Shown piece by piece: positions 20,001 through 31,956 of a stretch of 32,500 nucleotides of DNA. Both the position numbers and the translations under genes were made by a program. The DNA comes from Monosiga brevicollis MX1 (lineage: Eukaryota; Opisthokonta; Choanoflagellata; Craspedida; Salpingoecidae). The DNA lies in NCBI RefSeq assembly GCF_000002865.3, contig NW_001865076.1, forward strand, positions 175,283-207,782, given 5' to 3'. How positions within the stretch are numbered: the stretch's first letter is position 1; each line of letters begins with the position of its first letter. The notes below the pieces were generated by a model. That model ran no database searches. It was given only the letters and a program-made list of their open reading frames with translations, and had not been told where the DNA came from.

Positions 20001-23000
20001 GAAACCAGGTGAGGGGCAAGACTCGTGTACACCCGGTCCAAGACTCACGAGCTTTCTCAATGTGGTTCTGCAGCTGCTTGATGATATGCTCATGCACGCC
20101 TGGGTTGGTAAAGTCATTGCGGATGTATGTGTCCAGAACTGTCTTGAAACTGGAGAGCCGATTAGCCGTATCCGTCTTCGACAGCACTTGAACAATAGCC
20201 CGGAAGACATCTTCAGCAAACTGCGGAAACCTAGAAACATCAAGCAAAGGATGGCATGACTGAAACATCAAACAACAATTTGGCTGATAAGAATCAATAC
20301 ACCAGCACACGCAACGAACTTGTCAAGAATGCCAAAGGCAGCATCAAAGATCTCTGTCAAGAACTTGACGATATCAACGGCCTCCAGGCCGTAGGTGATG
20401 CCATTGAGCGCGGCTTTCTAGAGATGAGCAAGAAGCGCACGGGACGTGGGGCGGATGTGAGATGTGGTAGAGGGCGGTGAGCAAGACAGAGGCACCAGAA
20501 GGACACACGAGATTTTCAGCCTTGTCATCCGTCGTTTGTCGCCAGCGGAGCAACTGAAGTAGCGAGCTGTTCTGCGTCAGCTTGTTGGAGCTGAGCAGCG
20601 TGCTAATGGTAAAGCGATCCTTGACATTACGCTGGAGCCAGAGGCAAAGCGAACATGGCCCCGTGAGTATGGAAGACACGCAGTTGTCTGGTAAGGCAGA
20701 GGCGGGGTGGAGAGGCTCTTGCAGGTGCGCAGGGAGAGTCTGCGGGGGGACAGAAGATGCGGCTCAAACCTTGAGTTCGTGAGACTTGGCAAGGTAAAGG
20801 CCCTTGCCCGAAACGTCGTATGCCTTGTCATACTTGTACACCAACAGCTCTCGAGGGCCATCAATGATGGCAATACCGTCCTGCTTCTCCATCAAAGGCT
20901 GAAATGCAAAGCAGAAAGGAACCACCTTGTTCCTGGAATTGACAGACACATTGCAAGAAGAAAAGTCAACGGTGTGAGTGACCGCGGGTTTGAGGGCCAT
21001 ATGAGGCGGGCAACAAAAACGGCGGGTGTGGTTATGACGTACGGGTCTTGGCCTGACGAGCAGTGCTTGAAGGTAAACTTCATATGAGCGCTCTGAAAGT
21101 CCCGCAAATCAACCTTGACCTTGACTGTTTCATTCCAGATGGGCTGATTGTTGTGGTAGTAGATGGTACTGCGATACTCTGTCACTGGTTCGGCACCAGC
21201 GCCGACCACCAGGCAATTGGGGACCGAGCTCCCGTCGTGTTTTTGCACAGTCATGACAACTTCCACGTTGCGCGGGGTCGTCTTGCTGCCCTTTTCAAAC
21301 TCGGCGTTGAGCAGTGTGACGTAGAGGTCATTGCGCGGGTCGTTGCTGATGATCTCGCCAAAGCCAATGGGTGGCGCAATGGGGTTTTTGAAAACGAGGG
21401 GGTTCTCCTTCCGCACTTGCTCCAAAGAGCCCGACAGCAGACGAAGCTTGACGGTAAAGCCCTTGAACTGATCGAGGCGGGCGATGCGACTGGAATCCTT
21501 CTTGATGATGTACTCGTGCATCATGGAAAATTGGCTCTCGTCAGTGAAGCGGTAAAGATCTAGCGAGTGTTCAACCTCTGATTCCGACTCCTTCTGTGTC
21601 ATAAAGCCACGTAGGGGAAGCACCGCGCAGCCCAGCGGGCGCAGGAATGCCTGCTCTCCCCGGGCCTTGGAAGGGTCCATCTGGCCTCGACGCCAGACGT
21701 GAGCCACCAGGTACAGATCCCGAGGCACGGTCGTGCCCTCGGTTTCACCGGCTTGCATGGACAGCTCTGTAAACACGGTCGAGGGAGGTTCAAAGTCGTC
21801 ATAACCCTCTGGCGCACCAGCTCGATCAATGGCAACGCGAAAGCCTTCGTTGATAAAGCCACCAATTGACGCCTTGTTATCCGAAGCGTCGCCCGAGATG
21901 GTCTTGGGGTCATAGAGGCGATATGACACTTCAAGGGGCTCGCCGGTGCTGCAGATGAGAATGACGTGCTTGAGCAGCAGATGCTTGAGCGTGGTCACGG
22001 TTGGGGTATGATCCGACGCAGCTGTTCCATTGGCGCGGGAGGTGAATAAGGATACGTTGAAAAGTGTGTCGTGCAAACACGAGCAGTCCAGACCAGGTAC
22101 CAACCACGAGTGTTGCGACGATAGTTGCCCAAGCTAACGGAGGCGCTGCGCTCAATGCTTGCCGTCTGTCATACCCAACGAGCTTTGATTGAGTCTGCCT
22201 TCAAAAAACAGAAACAAGAACCAAAAAAAAAAAAAAAAGGCAGCAACAGAAAAGCAACTTGGGCCAGGAGACGGCTGGGCCCATCGTAGATCATCTGAAG
22301 GACGACACACCTCGCTGTGCACATGGTACAATTCCATCACACCGCTGGTTTCCGGGGTCATGACAGCGCCTATAGGCGAGCAACGCAAGGTGAGATGTAC
22401 CGTGCAAAACGCACTGCATGGAGAAAAAGAATGGCACCTGTCTTGTCACGCGGGATGAGGTCGAGATGCAATTGTTGGTTGCCCCAGTCGATCTTGTCCG
22501 TGATCTTGGACTTGACAGCGTTGGCATGATCAATGGGGAGATTGCCCAGGATCAACTGCATCCGGAGCGCGACCAGCTCCTCCACGGCCTTTCGCAATTG
22601 CTCGTAGGTATGCAAGTGTTCGGACTAGACACGATCCAACAGCGTGGTGGAATAAGATGCAAATGTGAACTTGTTTACAAATTTGGCGGGTTGGAAATTT
22701 GCGGTATGGGCCGCTGGAACGGACCATGTAAAGACGTTTGAGGTGCGAATTCCACTCGGAAAGAACCGTGGCCACCTAGAGCAGCGTCACAACCCAAGAG
22801 TGAGTCTCCAAAAAAGAGCGAGAGGAGGAGGACGGCCGATCTACTCGTGTAGACTCGGCCGAGGGCGAGCGACAGCATGGTGTGCGGACCTCTTGAATGA
22901 GCGGCTCTTGGCGTTGCAGTGAGTACTGGGACCCACGATGCCCTCCATCTTTTGCAGAGTCGAAGAATTGGACGTGGTTGCGAGGAAAAATGCCCAGGCG

Positions 23001-23325
23001 AGTGCCTTGGCTCAAGCGGCCCCGCAGCCATTCTGCAATCGCATGGCATGCATCGAGATCAGTGAGGTATGAAAAAAAAAACAAAAAAACAGCAGACCAC
23101 AAAGGGGGTGGGCAATGTCAGCGCCAGAAGGGTTGCTAATCGGCGAGGAACAACCAACATACCGCCATTTTCTTCCAGAACTTCTAGAATGTTACCCAGC
23201 TCCAAGGGCAAATCGTGGGGCGTAACAACGCCGGGGTAATCGCAGACCACTGCCAACAGCACATACCCAAACACATACATAGATCCACTGTGAGTCAGAC
23301 GCGGTGGCGGAATCAATGCAACCAT
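14087..23325 (-). CDS. DOCK1: DOCK1/DOCK180-family Rac guanine nucleotide exchange factor
   Basis: About 31 exons give roughly 1,960 aa. From the 5' end: 23325-23163, 23032-22890, 22775-22725, 22624-22438, 22369-22311, 22021-21043, 20932-20770, 20631-20509, 20417-20320, 20230-20049, 19941-19865, 19765-19503, 19394-19316, 19232-19151, 19054-18957, 18877-18365, 18217-17984, 17902-17761, 17621-17407, 17246-16920, 16815-16753, 16649-16581, 16461-16189, 16080-15895, 15789-15546, 15435-15337, 15269-14854, 14745-14678, 14525-14450, 14369-14214, 14128-14087. An N-terminal SH3 (about 18-80, ends GIFPRNHVQF) places it in the DOCK-A/B group. A helical linker (KIDWGNQQLHLDL) follows, then DHR-1 (RNDLYVTLLNAEFEKGSK), which binds phosphoinositide, armadillo-like repeats, and DHR-2 (about 1165-1640: YFRVGYWG, NEFRNLYVE, GPVENAI, LNGIIDAAVQGG), the Rac exchange domain with its nucleotide-sensor Val. 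In animals the protein acts with ELMO at the membrane. The tail has PxxP and three NPF motifs. One junction, between 22311 and 22021, needs a small extra exon or an alternative donor to keep frame. Confidence 0.95.
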
Positions 23326-23800
23326 GCGGTCGTGGAGGGTGGCTATCACTCAATGAGAAAGACCCTTGGTCCCCAGCCTCCCTTTCTCTTCTTTGAGGCC
23401 CGTCCGCAGCAATGGGCGATGTTGGTCGGGAGCATCAAAACGCCCTTTTGAGCCCCGCCAACGGCGACAACCCGTCGAGCTCAACAACAACAACAACAAC
23501 GGCCGCCACCCATCACCCAAACCCTCGCAGAACATCCATGATTCAAGTACCCTGCTCTTCCTGGTCCGTCGGCCAATATCACTGGCCGACTGCAAGAGGT
23601 TGGAAGAGGGCTCGAGGCGGTCACGTACCGACGGCGAAGCGCCGGGCTGCGGGCACCAACGTCCAGCTCGCCATTGCGATCTGGATTTCGTTGAAAACTG
23701 CTGTTGCCAATGAGTGTTCTCCCCTCTCTCTCTCTTTTTTTCGCATCTTTTGTCAAATACTCAATTCCCTTGTCAAGTTGTCGGGGTTAGTTTAGAATGG
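23326..23800. promoter_or_regulatory. Spacer between CTC1-like and DOCK genes
   Basis: This 475-bp gap between two minus-strand genes should carry the DOCK promoter. It contains a CAA run (about 23482-23501) and a short CT-rich tract (about 23723-23741). No supported coding frame. Confidence 0.55.
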
Positions 23801-26800
23801 TCAGGACTTCCAGGGTGATTGGATACGGCCGCTACACCACGAAAAAGGCATTGGATCGAGGAGGGTGGGGGGGGGAGGATCCGTGAGTTGATGCTGCTTT
23901 GAGGGTATCGCCTTGCATGAAGCAAAACACAGAGTGAGCACGCAAACATGGTGTATCACCTCGATGGCTTGCTTGACAAAGCTTGCGTCTTCAATGGTTT
24001 CGATCTGAGTCAGGGGCTGTTGGGCTTGATATCGTCGCCGCCCCACCCTGGGAAGCATCGTAACAAGACACAGGCACGTGAGCTGATCAGCACAACATGC
24101 TGCACAATCAACAAAGCATGATTCGCAGGACTCACAAATGAAGCCTTCGCCAGATGTAGCCAGGGCGCTTGCCCATCAAGAGGTCTGCCACTGCCCCCAA
24201 ATATAACATGAGTGCGAGGTGTGAAGCACGTACACAAGCACGAGCTAACCAGGTCGTGCGTACGTTGCAATTGCACTTGTGTAGCATGCGGCGACAGGCC
24301 AAGAGCCGTCAAATTACAAGTCAAACTTCCAGACCTATGAGCCAAAGTTACGTCCCACCCACACAGAGACCCATAAGCTCGTGATCCAACACGGCACAAC
24401 GTAAAGACCCCATACAATCATACTCACGAATTTAACGCATCACAAAGCCTTTTTTGCTGTTGCTCGTTCCAGCCCCAGAGTTTGCAGCAAGCTGCATGAC
24501 TGAGTAAAGCAGTCGCCTACCACAGCGGTCAAAATGTCGAGTCAGTCGGGTATACCATTCATCCTCACGAAATCTCGCAAAGCAAGACCAGACCGTGGCT
24601 GTGCCGTCTTCGAGAGTACACCGTGCCCACAGAGCGAGTCCACCTGGACCCATTTGCCCGCAACCAACGCCAGTGCACTGGCTCTGCGCGAGCTCGGCCT
24701 GGCACGACGTGCATTGGAGGCTTGCTTTCACCTGCAACAAGGTCGCGGCCACAACAGGAGTAGATTGTCCACTAAACGTTTGGGCCGAGTCGCACAAAAA
24801 GCATACGGATTAAGGGGCTGCAGTGGATATCCGTACGTGAACGTTTAGAATGCGGCACATCAAACTATGCGCTCTCAGGTCGATGTGCTGGCTTGGAAGT
24901 AATGCGTACAGGTCTGCCAAGAGGCTTCGGGCGCCTTGCATTGGTGAAGCGGTGGCTGGCATATCTCCCATGGCACCCTTCCAGACGGCATCTGGAAATG
25001 GTCCAAACTCGACTTCAGTCACGGCCCCAATGCAGAGGCGCAGCTGCCCATGGTGACTAATGTGCCTTTTGACGCGGCGGAAAATCACCCACGCGTCGCA
25101 GGGAATCGCAGCACCAAGCTTATGCTTTTGTGTCTTGGCCATGTACATGCAAAGCTCGTCGTGAAACTGCGGTCGCACATCGGCCAGTTTCAACATAAGG
25201 TGTTGCCCAGTCGAACCGCTGTCCGGCGTGGCGTCCGCCACCTCTAGCAGTCGTCCCAAGACGTTGATATAATCCAAACTAAATGTTGAGGAGGAGAGTT
25301 TCCGTCCTAGCAGACCGTCTCGGACATGAACCACGCCGGTGAACGTGGCGGGGCTACATCTTTGTATCACCTGTGGTTGTAGCGCCCCGGTGGGTACAAA
25401 AATGAGATCACATACAAGCGGAATGGCAGCAGGCTCTGTTGGCAAACATACTGTTAAATCACTAGGGTGGGATATGTGTAAACTGGTGTTGACTTTTGGA
25501 TCGGGGGTTGATGACAAAGAGTTGGCGGAAAAAGATAGGTGTGACCCGATCACAGGCCAGTGTCCCACGCACGCGGCAGGGCCCCGCAATGACAACACGC
25601 GTCGTCGCTATCAAGGCCAACCAGACCGTGAGGCACACAATGGTTTAAGCAAAAGCGGATGGACACAACATGGTGTCGGCGGGGAGCTGACTTGAGGAGG
25701 GTTGAGAGGCGTGAGCACAAGCACAATCTCGGGCGATGCTGCCTCAGCGCCTTGCGTTTTCTGTTCCACAACATATGTTGGGCAGTCTCGTCTTGACGCG
25801 GCTGGCTGGGACTGTAGAGGTAGCTGCGAAAGGTTGACATAACTCGTCGGAACCAACATGACCTCATGCTTCTGTGCGGACATAGTACACAGGTGAGAAA
25901 AGCAGTCCAGGGTCAGGACCAAAACTGAAGAGTTTCAATGGTCGCTGCTCTGGCCAAGGAGCGTACCGTCTGGGTGAAAGGTAGCTGCAACAGCGGGCGT
26001 AAGCGAAATTTGGTGATCAGAATCCACGCATCAATGTCCGAAGGCGACAAGGACGCAAAGTCGAGGTCCACCGATGCATCAGATACTCGCAGTAGCAAGC
26101 GATTCTGTTGCGAGAACACTTGTCCGACAACCAGACGATGATGTTCGAGGTGCAATGGCAGCTAGTGTTTAAGGTGGATACCAACATGCCATTAGATCAA
26201 GTGAAACGGCATCAAAACAATCAGAGCGGACTCCAACTTGCTGTGCTACCTGATGCAAAGTAGGTATCGCGTGAAGCTCGGGTGGTTCGTTGGGACCGCT
26301 TGAAGCCCTGCACGGACGAATGCCAACGCAACGAGAAGGGAGGTGCGTTCAAAGGCAGACACTATTGAGGACGGCAGAATGCAAAGGTATATTCGGAAGC
26401 AGCGGGGTTGTGCAAGGACCACCCACAAAAAAGGCTGCATGGCTTGCTCGGGAAAAGCAATTTCCAGAAGCAGCTGCCGCCGAAAGATATTCAAGCCGGA
26501 TAGCTGCAGACAATCTTGCAAGACATCGGCCAAACAAGGCCGCGATTGTGTAGTCGCTTCAATGCCGAGCAATTCAGCCCACGGGAGTCGTGCTGGCCCT
26601 GACAGCTCCTGTTCCAGGATGGTCAAGGTTGCCAGCATGCGCATCTGCGCCCGCCAGGGCCAGCGTTGGAGGCACCTGCACGACGTGTGTTCCGTGCACA
26701 CAGAAGAGATTAGCAGGAACAAAGCCAGGTTAGTCCGCCCTGGAGAATGCATTGGTTGAGATTTCATCGGATGAAATTAAAACGCACGCCAAGAGGGGTA

Positions 26801-29346
26801 GACTGTTGGCTGAGCCACCGTGGATGACAGTCCTCTGGTTGGGGCCCAGGTCTAAGACCTAGTGAGGATAACGGGGGCGGTGAAAACACGAGTTAACCTC
26901 GTTCTTGTTTTGATGCATGCACGTGTGCACGGGTGATCGGGCCATGCAGGCTGAAATGCCAAAATCGAGGCAAGTGCCAAGCTTACCTCAAGCGTGCTGT
27001 AGAAGAACATGGCCAGCGTGCAGGCGTCGTTTACATTTGCCACCAGCACTGCACCACAGATGCGGATGGTAGCACCGGCAGAAAGAGCCGCGCCAAAGCT
27101 GCGGCATCAATGGACGGGACGAGCCGGGAGACAGCAAAATCAGGAAGAATCACACGGGGCAGCTCAGCACCGGCACTAGACAAGTGGCGTACAGCGGCAG
27201 CACGGCATGTGCAACAAGCAGGAAGAGCCCGGATTCGAGGGCAAGGAAGCCGCGTTCCAGAGCGCAGTGGACGATGCGCGCAGCAAATGTGGGGGCGATG
27301 GCACCAGGTGCTAATTCTGCCCAAGCGATCGAGCTGCCAGGTGGGGGCGCTGGCACATCGAGCGCCAAAATCTCCAGCATTGAACGCTGTCGCGTTGTCT
27401 CGGCCAGGAAGATGTGATTTCCCCCGGCACTCACTGAGGTTTTTTTGGTAGCATGTACACGCACAAGGGCACCGGCATGAAGTTGCTGTCGTACAGTCCC
27501 AAAGTTTCAAGCAATGATGAGGATACGTGGCAAGGCGAAGAAAAACAGAATCTGGCCATGTGAATGAAAACAAAACACAAATGATAACCTCTGATCGAAA
27601 AGAATGCAAATCACGGACAGACCTTGCGCCAATGCAGATGGGGCGAACGGATCAGAAGGAGAGGGAGTTGGGAGGTGGGGCTTCCTGAATCGTGTTCAAG
27701 CATGACAGCCACGCCTTCCTGTCCCCGTACAAGGGGAAAGGCTTCAGTTACGCCTTTAACGCGCAGGGTGGATTGGGAACTGGTGACGGGGTGACGGGTG
27801 AGCGGAGGTGGCGGTGCGTCGAGAAGCACTGCTGTTCGACCAAAGATGAATTGCGCCGGCAAAGATGGCCCATTGACATGTTTGAGCAACTTTAAGGCAC
27901 ACCGCCTAAGTGAAGCACGAGGGCGGCGTGAGTGGCGTGAGTGGCGTGAGCAGGCGTGGGTTTGGTTCGAGTTGAAGACCATGATTGCGAGCATACCGCG
28001 TGTCCAAAACCAAATCGTAATCTGTCAGAAGGAGCACGCAAGGGAAAGGGCCGAGTGGTAGATTTCGTGCCGTCACCAAAACGTAAAATGTGCCTGCCGC
28101 GACGATCCAAACCATTGAGTACACTCGCACGATGCGAGAATTTTGTATGTTGAAACACGACCAGCCAAGGCCTTGCCTGGGTTGGACATGTCTTCGGCAA
28201 TGAGAGCCGAGGACTGACGACCGGTGATCTGCTCGTGCGTAGCTGAAACGCGAACGAGGAGAGCGCCGTTGGCTGGCGAGCATGTGGCGCGTAAAGACGG
28301 CGCAGCTTTAGGAACGGGCCAAAGAACGTTGGGCTAAAGAAAGCCTGTTTGTGAGCACACAAGATCCCAGCCGCTGCGGAATATCGCCACAAGTGTTGGC
28401 AGGTGGAGAGTGAAAAATGACAATGGCCGGGGTCTACCTTGCCGTGCAGTGCGGAACGACGTGCTGATAAACGCATGGTGCAGAGCGTGCCGGATGGGAT
28501 GCAGCTTGGCTGTAATCGGTGGCACCACAACTGAACCCGGTGTATGTGCCAAAGAGATCGGGTATCCACCTGCATAGTTGCCACCAGGGTGGGGATGAGA
28601 AGCATGTCGCTGGTTTGGAGGTGGAGCTTATCGTGCGCCAGCAAAGCGTACTGATGATCGCGGGGCGGCAACCCAAGAAATACGATGCCAACGGTGACCT
28701 GTCGAGTCGTCGCTTGCGTGGACCGCGAGCCGATGCTGCATGCCCGTCGAGGTGGGTGCAATAGCCATCTGCCCGAGTGTATGCCAAGATTCTCCATCAT
28801 GCGAGGCTTCCAGTATTGTCGTGAGGGGCTGAGCGTGAGGCGTGGCGCCAGCGTTAGCTGGTTGTGCTCGAAAAACCAAAGTATGAAGCCAAGCCCGGCC
28901 GCCCAGTCCACAATCATGCTTGAGCTGTGTAGGATGATGATTGGCAGGGTATGAGCAACCGCAGTTGAGGCACGGCCAGCGCTGCAAGGGATGGCGTTGG
29001 TGGAAGACAACATGCCTGGTGGCAAAAGCTAAATGATTCCGCGTCGGTGATGGACGAAGTGGTCGATCCAACATCTAAAAGATTGCCAAAGCCTGTCCAT
29101 ACTGGGTAGAGCACGATCGTAGACGCACAGCCGTGGGGAGTGGGCAGGTGAGCACGGCCTGGCACGAGCGAAACTCTGGCAAAAACTTGAATTACCTGGG
29201 AGTTGGCGGCCCGCTGCAAAGAGGCGATCAGTAAGGTCAGCGCAGCTGTGACAGGCAGCTGAAGATGCCGAGGCGTGTTGGCCCAGTCGTCGGCAAATCA
29301 CTTCTGCCAGCGGCACCGGCGCAGCTAGATCTTCCGGTTGGGCCAT
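23801..29346 (-). CDS. CTC1: CTC1-like CST telomere-replication complex subunit (exon boundaries approximate)
   Basis: A many-exon minus-strand gene; only segments are firm. In order: N-terminal exon 29346-29196; an OB-like segment about 28170-27960 (VRVYSMVWIVAAGTFYVLV, LVLDTRYARN); 27900-27611; a segment about 27430-27150 ending in LPLYATC; a long segment about 25400-24810 (LMLKLADV, ELCMYMAK, AWVIFRRVKRHIS); and about 24790-24610, with a zinc-ribbon OB motif CTSC...CTGVGC followed by TLEDGTATV. The last three match human CTC1 in order and spacing (LDVYIEDP, VHFSQLEKRVS, CAYC...CTRLGSTC, LVEDGTAEAV). CTC1 with STN1 and TEN1 binds single-stranded DNA and recruits polymerase alpha-primase for C-strand fill-in at telomeres. 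The 3' part (24190-23801: DLLMGKRPGYIWRR, QQPLTQIETIEDASF) splices in phase but resembles nothing I know, so the end could belong to another small gene. STN1 and TEN1 are not in the window. Confidence 0.68.
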
Positions 29347-29529
29347 GGCAATTTACCCCTTCAACCAACGTGCACAGTCGCGTTGACCTTGCGGGTCTGC
29401 ATGGCGGCCAACGCTTCTTGATGCGCGAGGGTTCAGCAACAGCATTGCTTCCCGGGCGACAGCAACGCTGACTGGGTAACCAGCTCCCACATGCCAGCAT
29501 GCGTTTACCAGCCAGCCCAGCCCCTCAGG

Positions 29530-30056
29530 GCGCACCAGCTGTCGAAGCACCAGCACCAGCAACACCAGCAGAAGGCAGCAGTACTAGCAGTACAAGCAGC
29601 ATCAGCACCAGCACCAGCACCAGCACCAGCACCAGAACCAGCAGAAGCACAAGCAGAAGCAGACGCAGACGCACCAGCAGACGCACCACCACCACCAGCA
29701 GAAGCAGAAGCAAAAGGAGAAGCAGGCGCACCAGCAGCACCAGCACCAGCACCAGCAGAAGCACCAGCACCAGCAGAAGCAAAAGGAGAAGCAGACGCAC
29801 CAGCAGCACCAGCACCAGCACCAGCAGAAGCACCAGCACCAGCAGAAGCAAAAGGAGAAGCAGACGCAGACGCACCAGCAGACGCACCACCACCAGCAGA
29901 AGCAGAAGCAAAAGGAGAAGCAGACGCACCAGCAGCACCAGCACCAGCACCAGCAGAAGCACCAGCACCAGCACCAGCAGAAGCAAAAGGAGAAGCAGAC
30001 GCAGACGCACCAGCACCAGCAGGGTCCCCCACCAGCACCAGCAGGAGGCAACGGTA
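29530..30056. repeat. CAGCAC/CAGAAG minisatellite, T-free on the plus strand
   Basis: Units built from CAGCACCAG, AGCAGAAGC and AAAAGGAGAAGCAGACGCA recur in a higher-order pattern of about 60-110 nt. From 29603 to 30024 the plus strand has no T at all, so no stop codon is possible in any plus frame. Plus frame 29491-30057 would encode an Ala/Pro/Glu-rich repeat protein (PAPAPAEAPAPAEAKGEAD), another frame Ser/Arg/Thr repeats, and minus frames are also open. No splice or domain evidence makes one of them a gene, so I call a repeat located between the divergent CTC1-like and JMJD4 genes. Confidence 0.85.
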
Positions 30057-30080
30057 AAATCCGCCATGCTGACAATCCGT

Positions 30081-30082
<2 letters not shown>

Positions 30083-30122
<40 letters not shown>

Positions 30123-30211
30123 GGAGTAAGTCAGTATAACGCACAGCAAAATTACTACAAGTAATATTACAAATCCGGATACAGAAAGAGAGAGAGAGAC
30201 AGAGACAGAGA
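30083..30211. repeat. Two (GA)n tracts in front of JMJD4
   Basis: A GA run at 30083-30120 and a second at 30186-30211 (with CAGAGA variants) lie directly upstream of the JMJD4 start codon, within its presumed promoter or 5' UTR. Confidence 0.9.
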
Positions 30212-30215
30212 CTTC

Positions 30216-31878
30216 ATGTGGTATTTTTACTTAACGAGCATGACGAGGGCTGATGAGGTGGAGGCGCTGGCGTATGAGGGTGGCGGGCGGCCGGTACTTC
30301 TGGCCGGGGTTGACTTGGGGCTGAGTAGTTTGCAGATTGAGACGAATGGGACTGCTCGGGACAATGCTACCAATGGCTGCTGTGCTGACTTTGAGCTCAG
30401 CCCGCTCTGCGAGCTCGTGCCGCAGCTGGCGGACGAGGTGACCTGCGGGGTCCCGGCCGAAGCGGATGTCATGGCCCTTGAAGCGGTGGCTGTGGCCATC
30501 AATCAGCTCATTCCCGACGCCAGCTGTCCCTGTGTGGACCTCCAGGGCCAGTGCACCGAGGTTGAGCTCATGACGTACATTCAAGACTGCTTCGGCTCTG
30601 TCGAAACCGATCAGAAGCGCTATCTCAAGGACTGGCATTGGGTGCTGGATGCCGCTGAACAGCTCGGCAACACACCCGACTGCGAGGCAGAGCCTCTTTA
30701 TGCGCCCCCGGCTTGGCTGACGGTTGACTGGCTCAACCTCTACTGTGACTATCGTCGCCGATACGGTGATGGTCGCAGCAGCGACGACTACCGCTTTCTC
30801 TATCTCGGTGCAGCTGGCACGCGCACACCGCTGCATGCTGATGTTATGGGCTCCTTCAGCTGGTCCTACAACGTGCTCGGTCGCAAGCGTTGGATCATGA
30901 TCCCGCCTCGGTACACCGATGACCTGCGTGACCAGCGAGGCCAGTTGCCCTCGCAACTTGCCGTTTTGCAGGAGCCTGATGCTGAGGCACGCTTCCCGCG
31001 CAGTGCTGACGCACGCGCCATGCTGGTCCGTCTCTGTGCAAAGATGCTGCATCCAGCCTTGATTGATGTTTCAAGCTTGCCCTTATCTGCGTCCTGCCGC
31101 CTCCTACACCCTGCAGATCACACAGGGACCAGGGGAGCTGCTGTTTGTTCCCTCGGGCTGGTATCACGAGGTCGGTGATCTTTGCAAAAGCGCGCGTCCA
31201 TGTGAATTGGAAAACGTCTGGCCTCACCCACACGCCGCCAACACGCTCGCATCCACTCCTTTGCAGGTCTTGAACGAGCAAGCCACGCTGTCCATTAACC
31301 ACAACTGGATCAATCGACACAACGTCGACAAACTGCTGACCACGCTCATGGAGGATCTCGAGCTTGCGCGCCACGAACTGAGCGACCTGCGCGAGCTCCT
31401 CAGCCCGTCTGAGCTCGAGTGCGAGTGTCAGCGATTGATTCGCGCCAATTGCTCCTTTGACTTTTTGGACTTTTACACCATGCTCACGTTGGTAGCCGTC
31501 ATGGCGACTGCCCCCCATCTCGACTTGCCGAGTCTTGCGCTCAATCTGCAATGGCAAGCACCAGAGCTGGCTCCCCCCATTGCAAACGCTTATGTGGGCC
31601 ATGGAGCTTTATCAGCGCGTGAGGCCACATTGGATGCTGAAATGTGCCGAGTTCAACTTGTGCGACTGGTGCGTCTTTGGCCCCTGGCGACCCCTGTTGA
31701 GCGCCCGGTATCCTCTTCTTCCCCACTGGAAACGGTGGCCCCCAATTGTGCACTGCGGTCCTTGAGCGAGAGCCACCCCCGCTGCGTGGCTGAGCACGTG
31801 ACAATGTTTGCAGCAGATTTGAACACAGTCCTTGCAGCACTACATGCAAAAAGGCAAACGACACCCACTGAACCATGA
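30216..31878 (+). CDS. JMJD4: JMJD4-type JmjC 2-oxoglutarate oxygenase
   Basis: Three-exon model: join(30216..31029, 31076..31170, 31267..31878), 506 aa; the second ATG at 30240 is an equally good start (498 aa). The JmjC core is clear: YLKDWHW (about 136-142), DDYRFLYLG (190-198), TPLHADV with Fe ligands H207 and D209, SWSYNVLGRKRWIMIPP (216-231), and LLFVPSGWYHE with the distal Fe ligand H302, then SINHNWIN. These occur in the order and wording of animal JMJD4, which hydroxylates a lysine of translation termination factor eRF1. All three iron ligands are kept, so activity is expected. The N-terminal 130 residues are Cys-richer and longer than in vertebrates. The first intron is only 46 nt with a weak GTCTCT donor, chosen because other choices break frame; a GTCCGT donor lies 4 nt upstream. 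The stop is 78 bp from the converging gene on the right. Confidence 0.9.
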
Positions 31879-31956
31879 CATGCTTGAAGTAGTTATCAAG
31901 TCAAATTAATGTGTACTCTGCGGTGTCAACGAGGTTGATGCCCCGGCCAAGGCACA

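Noticed and set aside
29237-29565. Minus-strand open frames upstream of the CTC1-like ATG (starts at 29500 and 29565)
   Set aside because: They are in other frames, run into the minisatellite and have no splice link to the supported exons.
29530-30056. CRISPR-like repeat array
   Set aside because: The units are short, variable and contiguous with no unique spacers, and the locus is eukaryotic.
29491-30164. Ala/Pro/Glu-rich, Ser/Arg-rich and antisense open frames
   Set aside because: The plus strand lacks T over most of the region, so open frames are expected by composition; not called as genes without transcript evidence.
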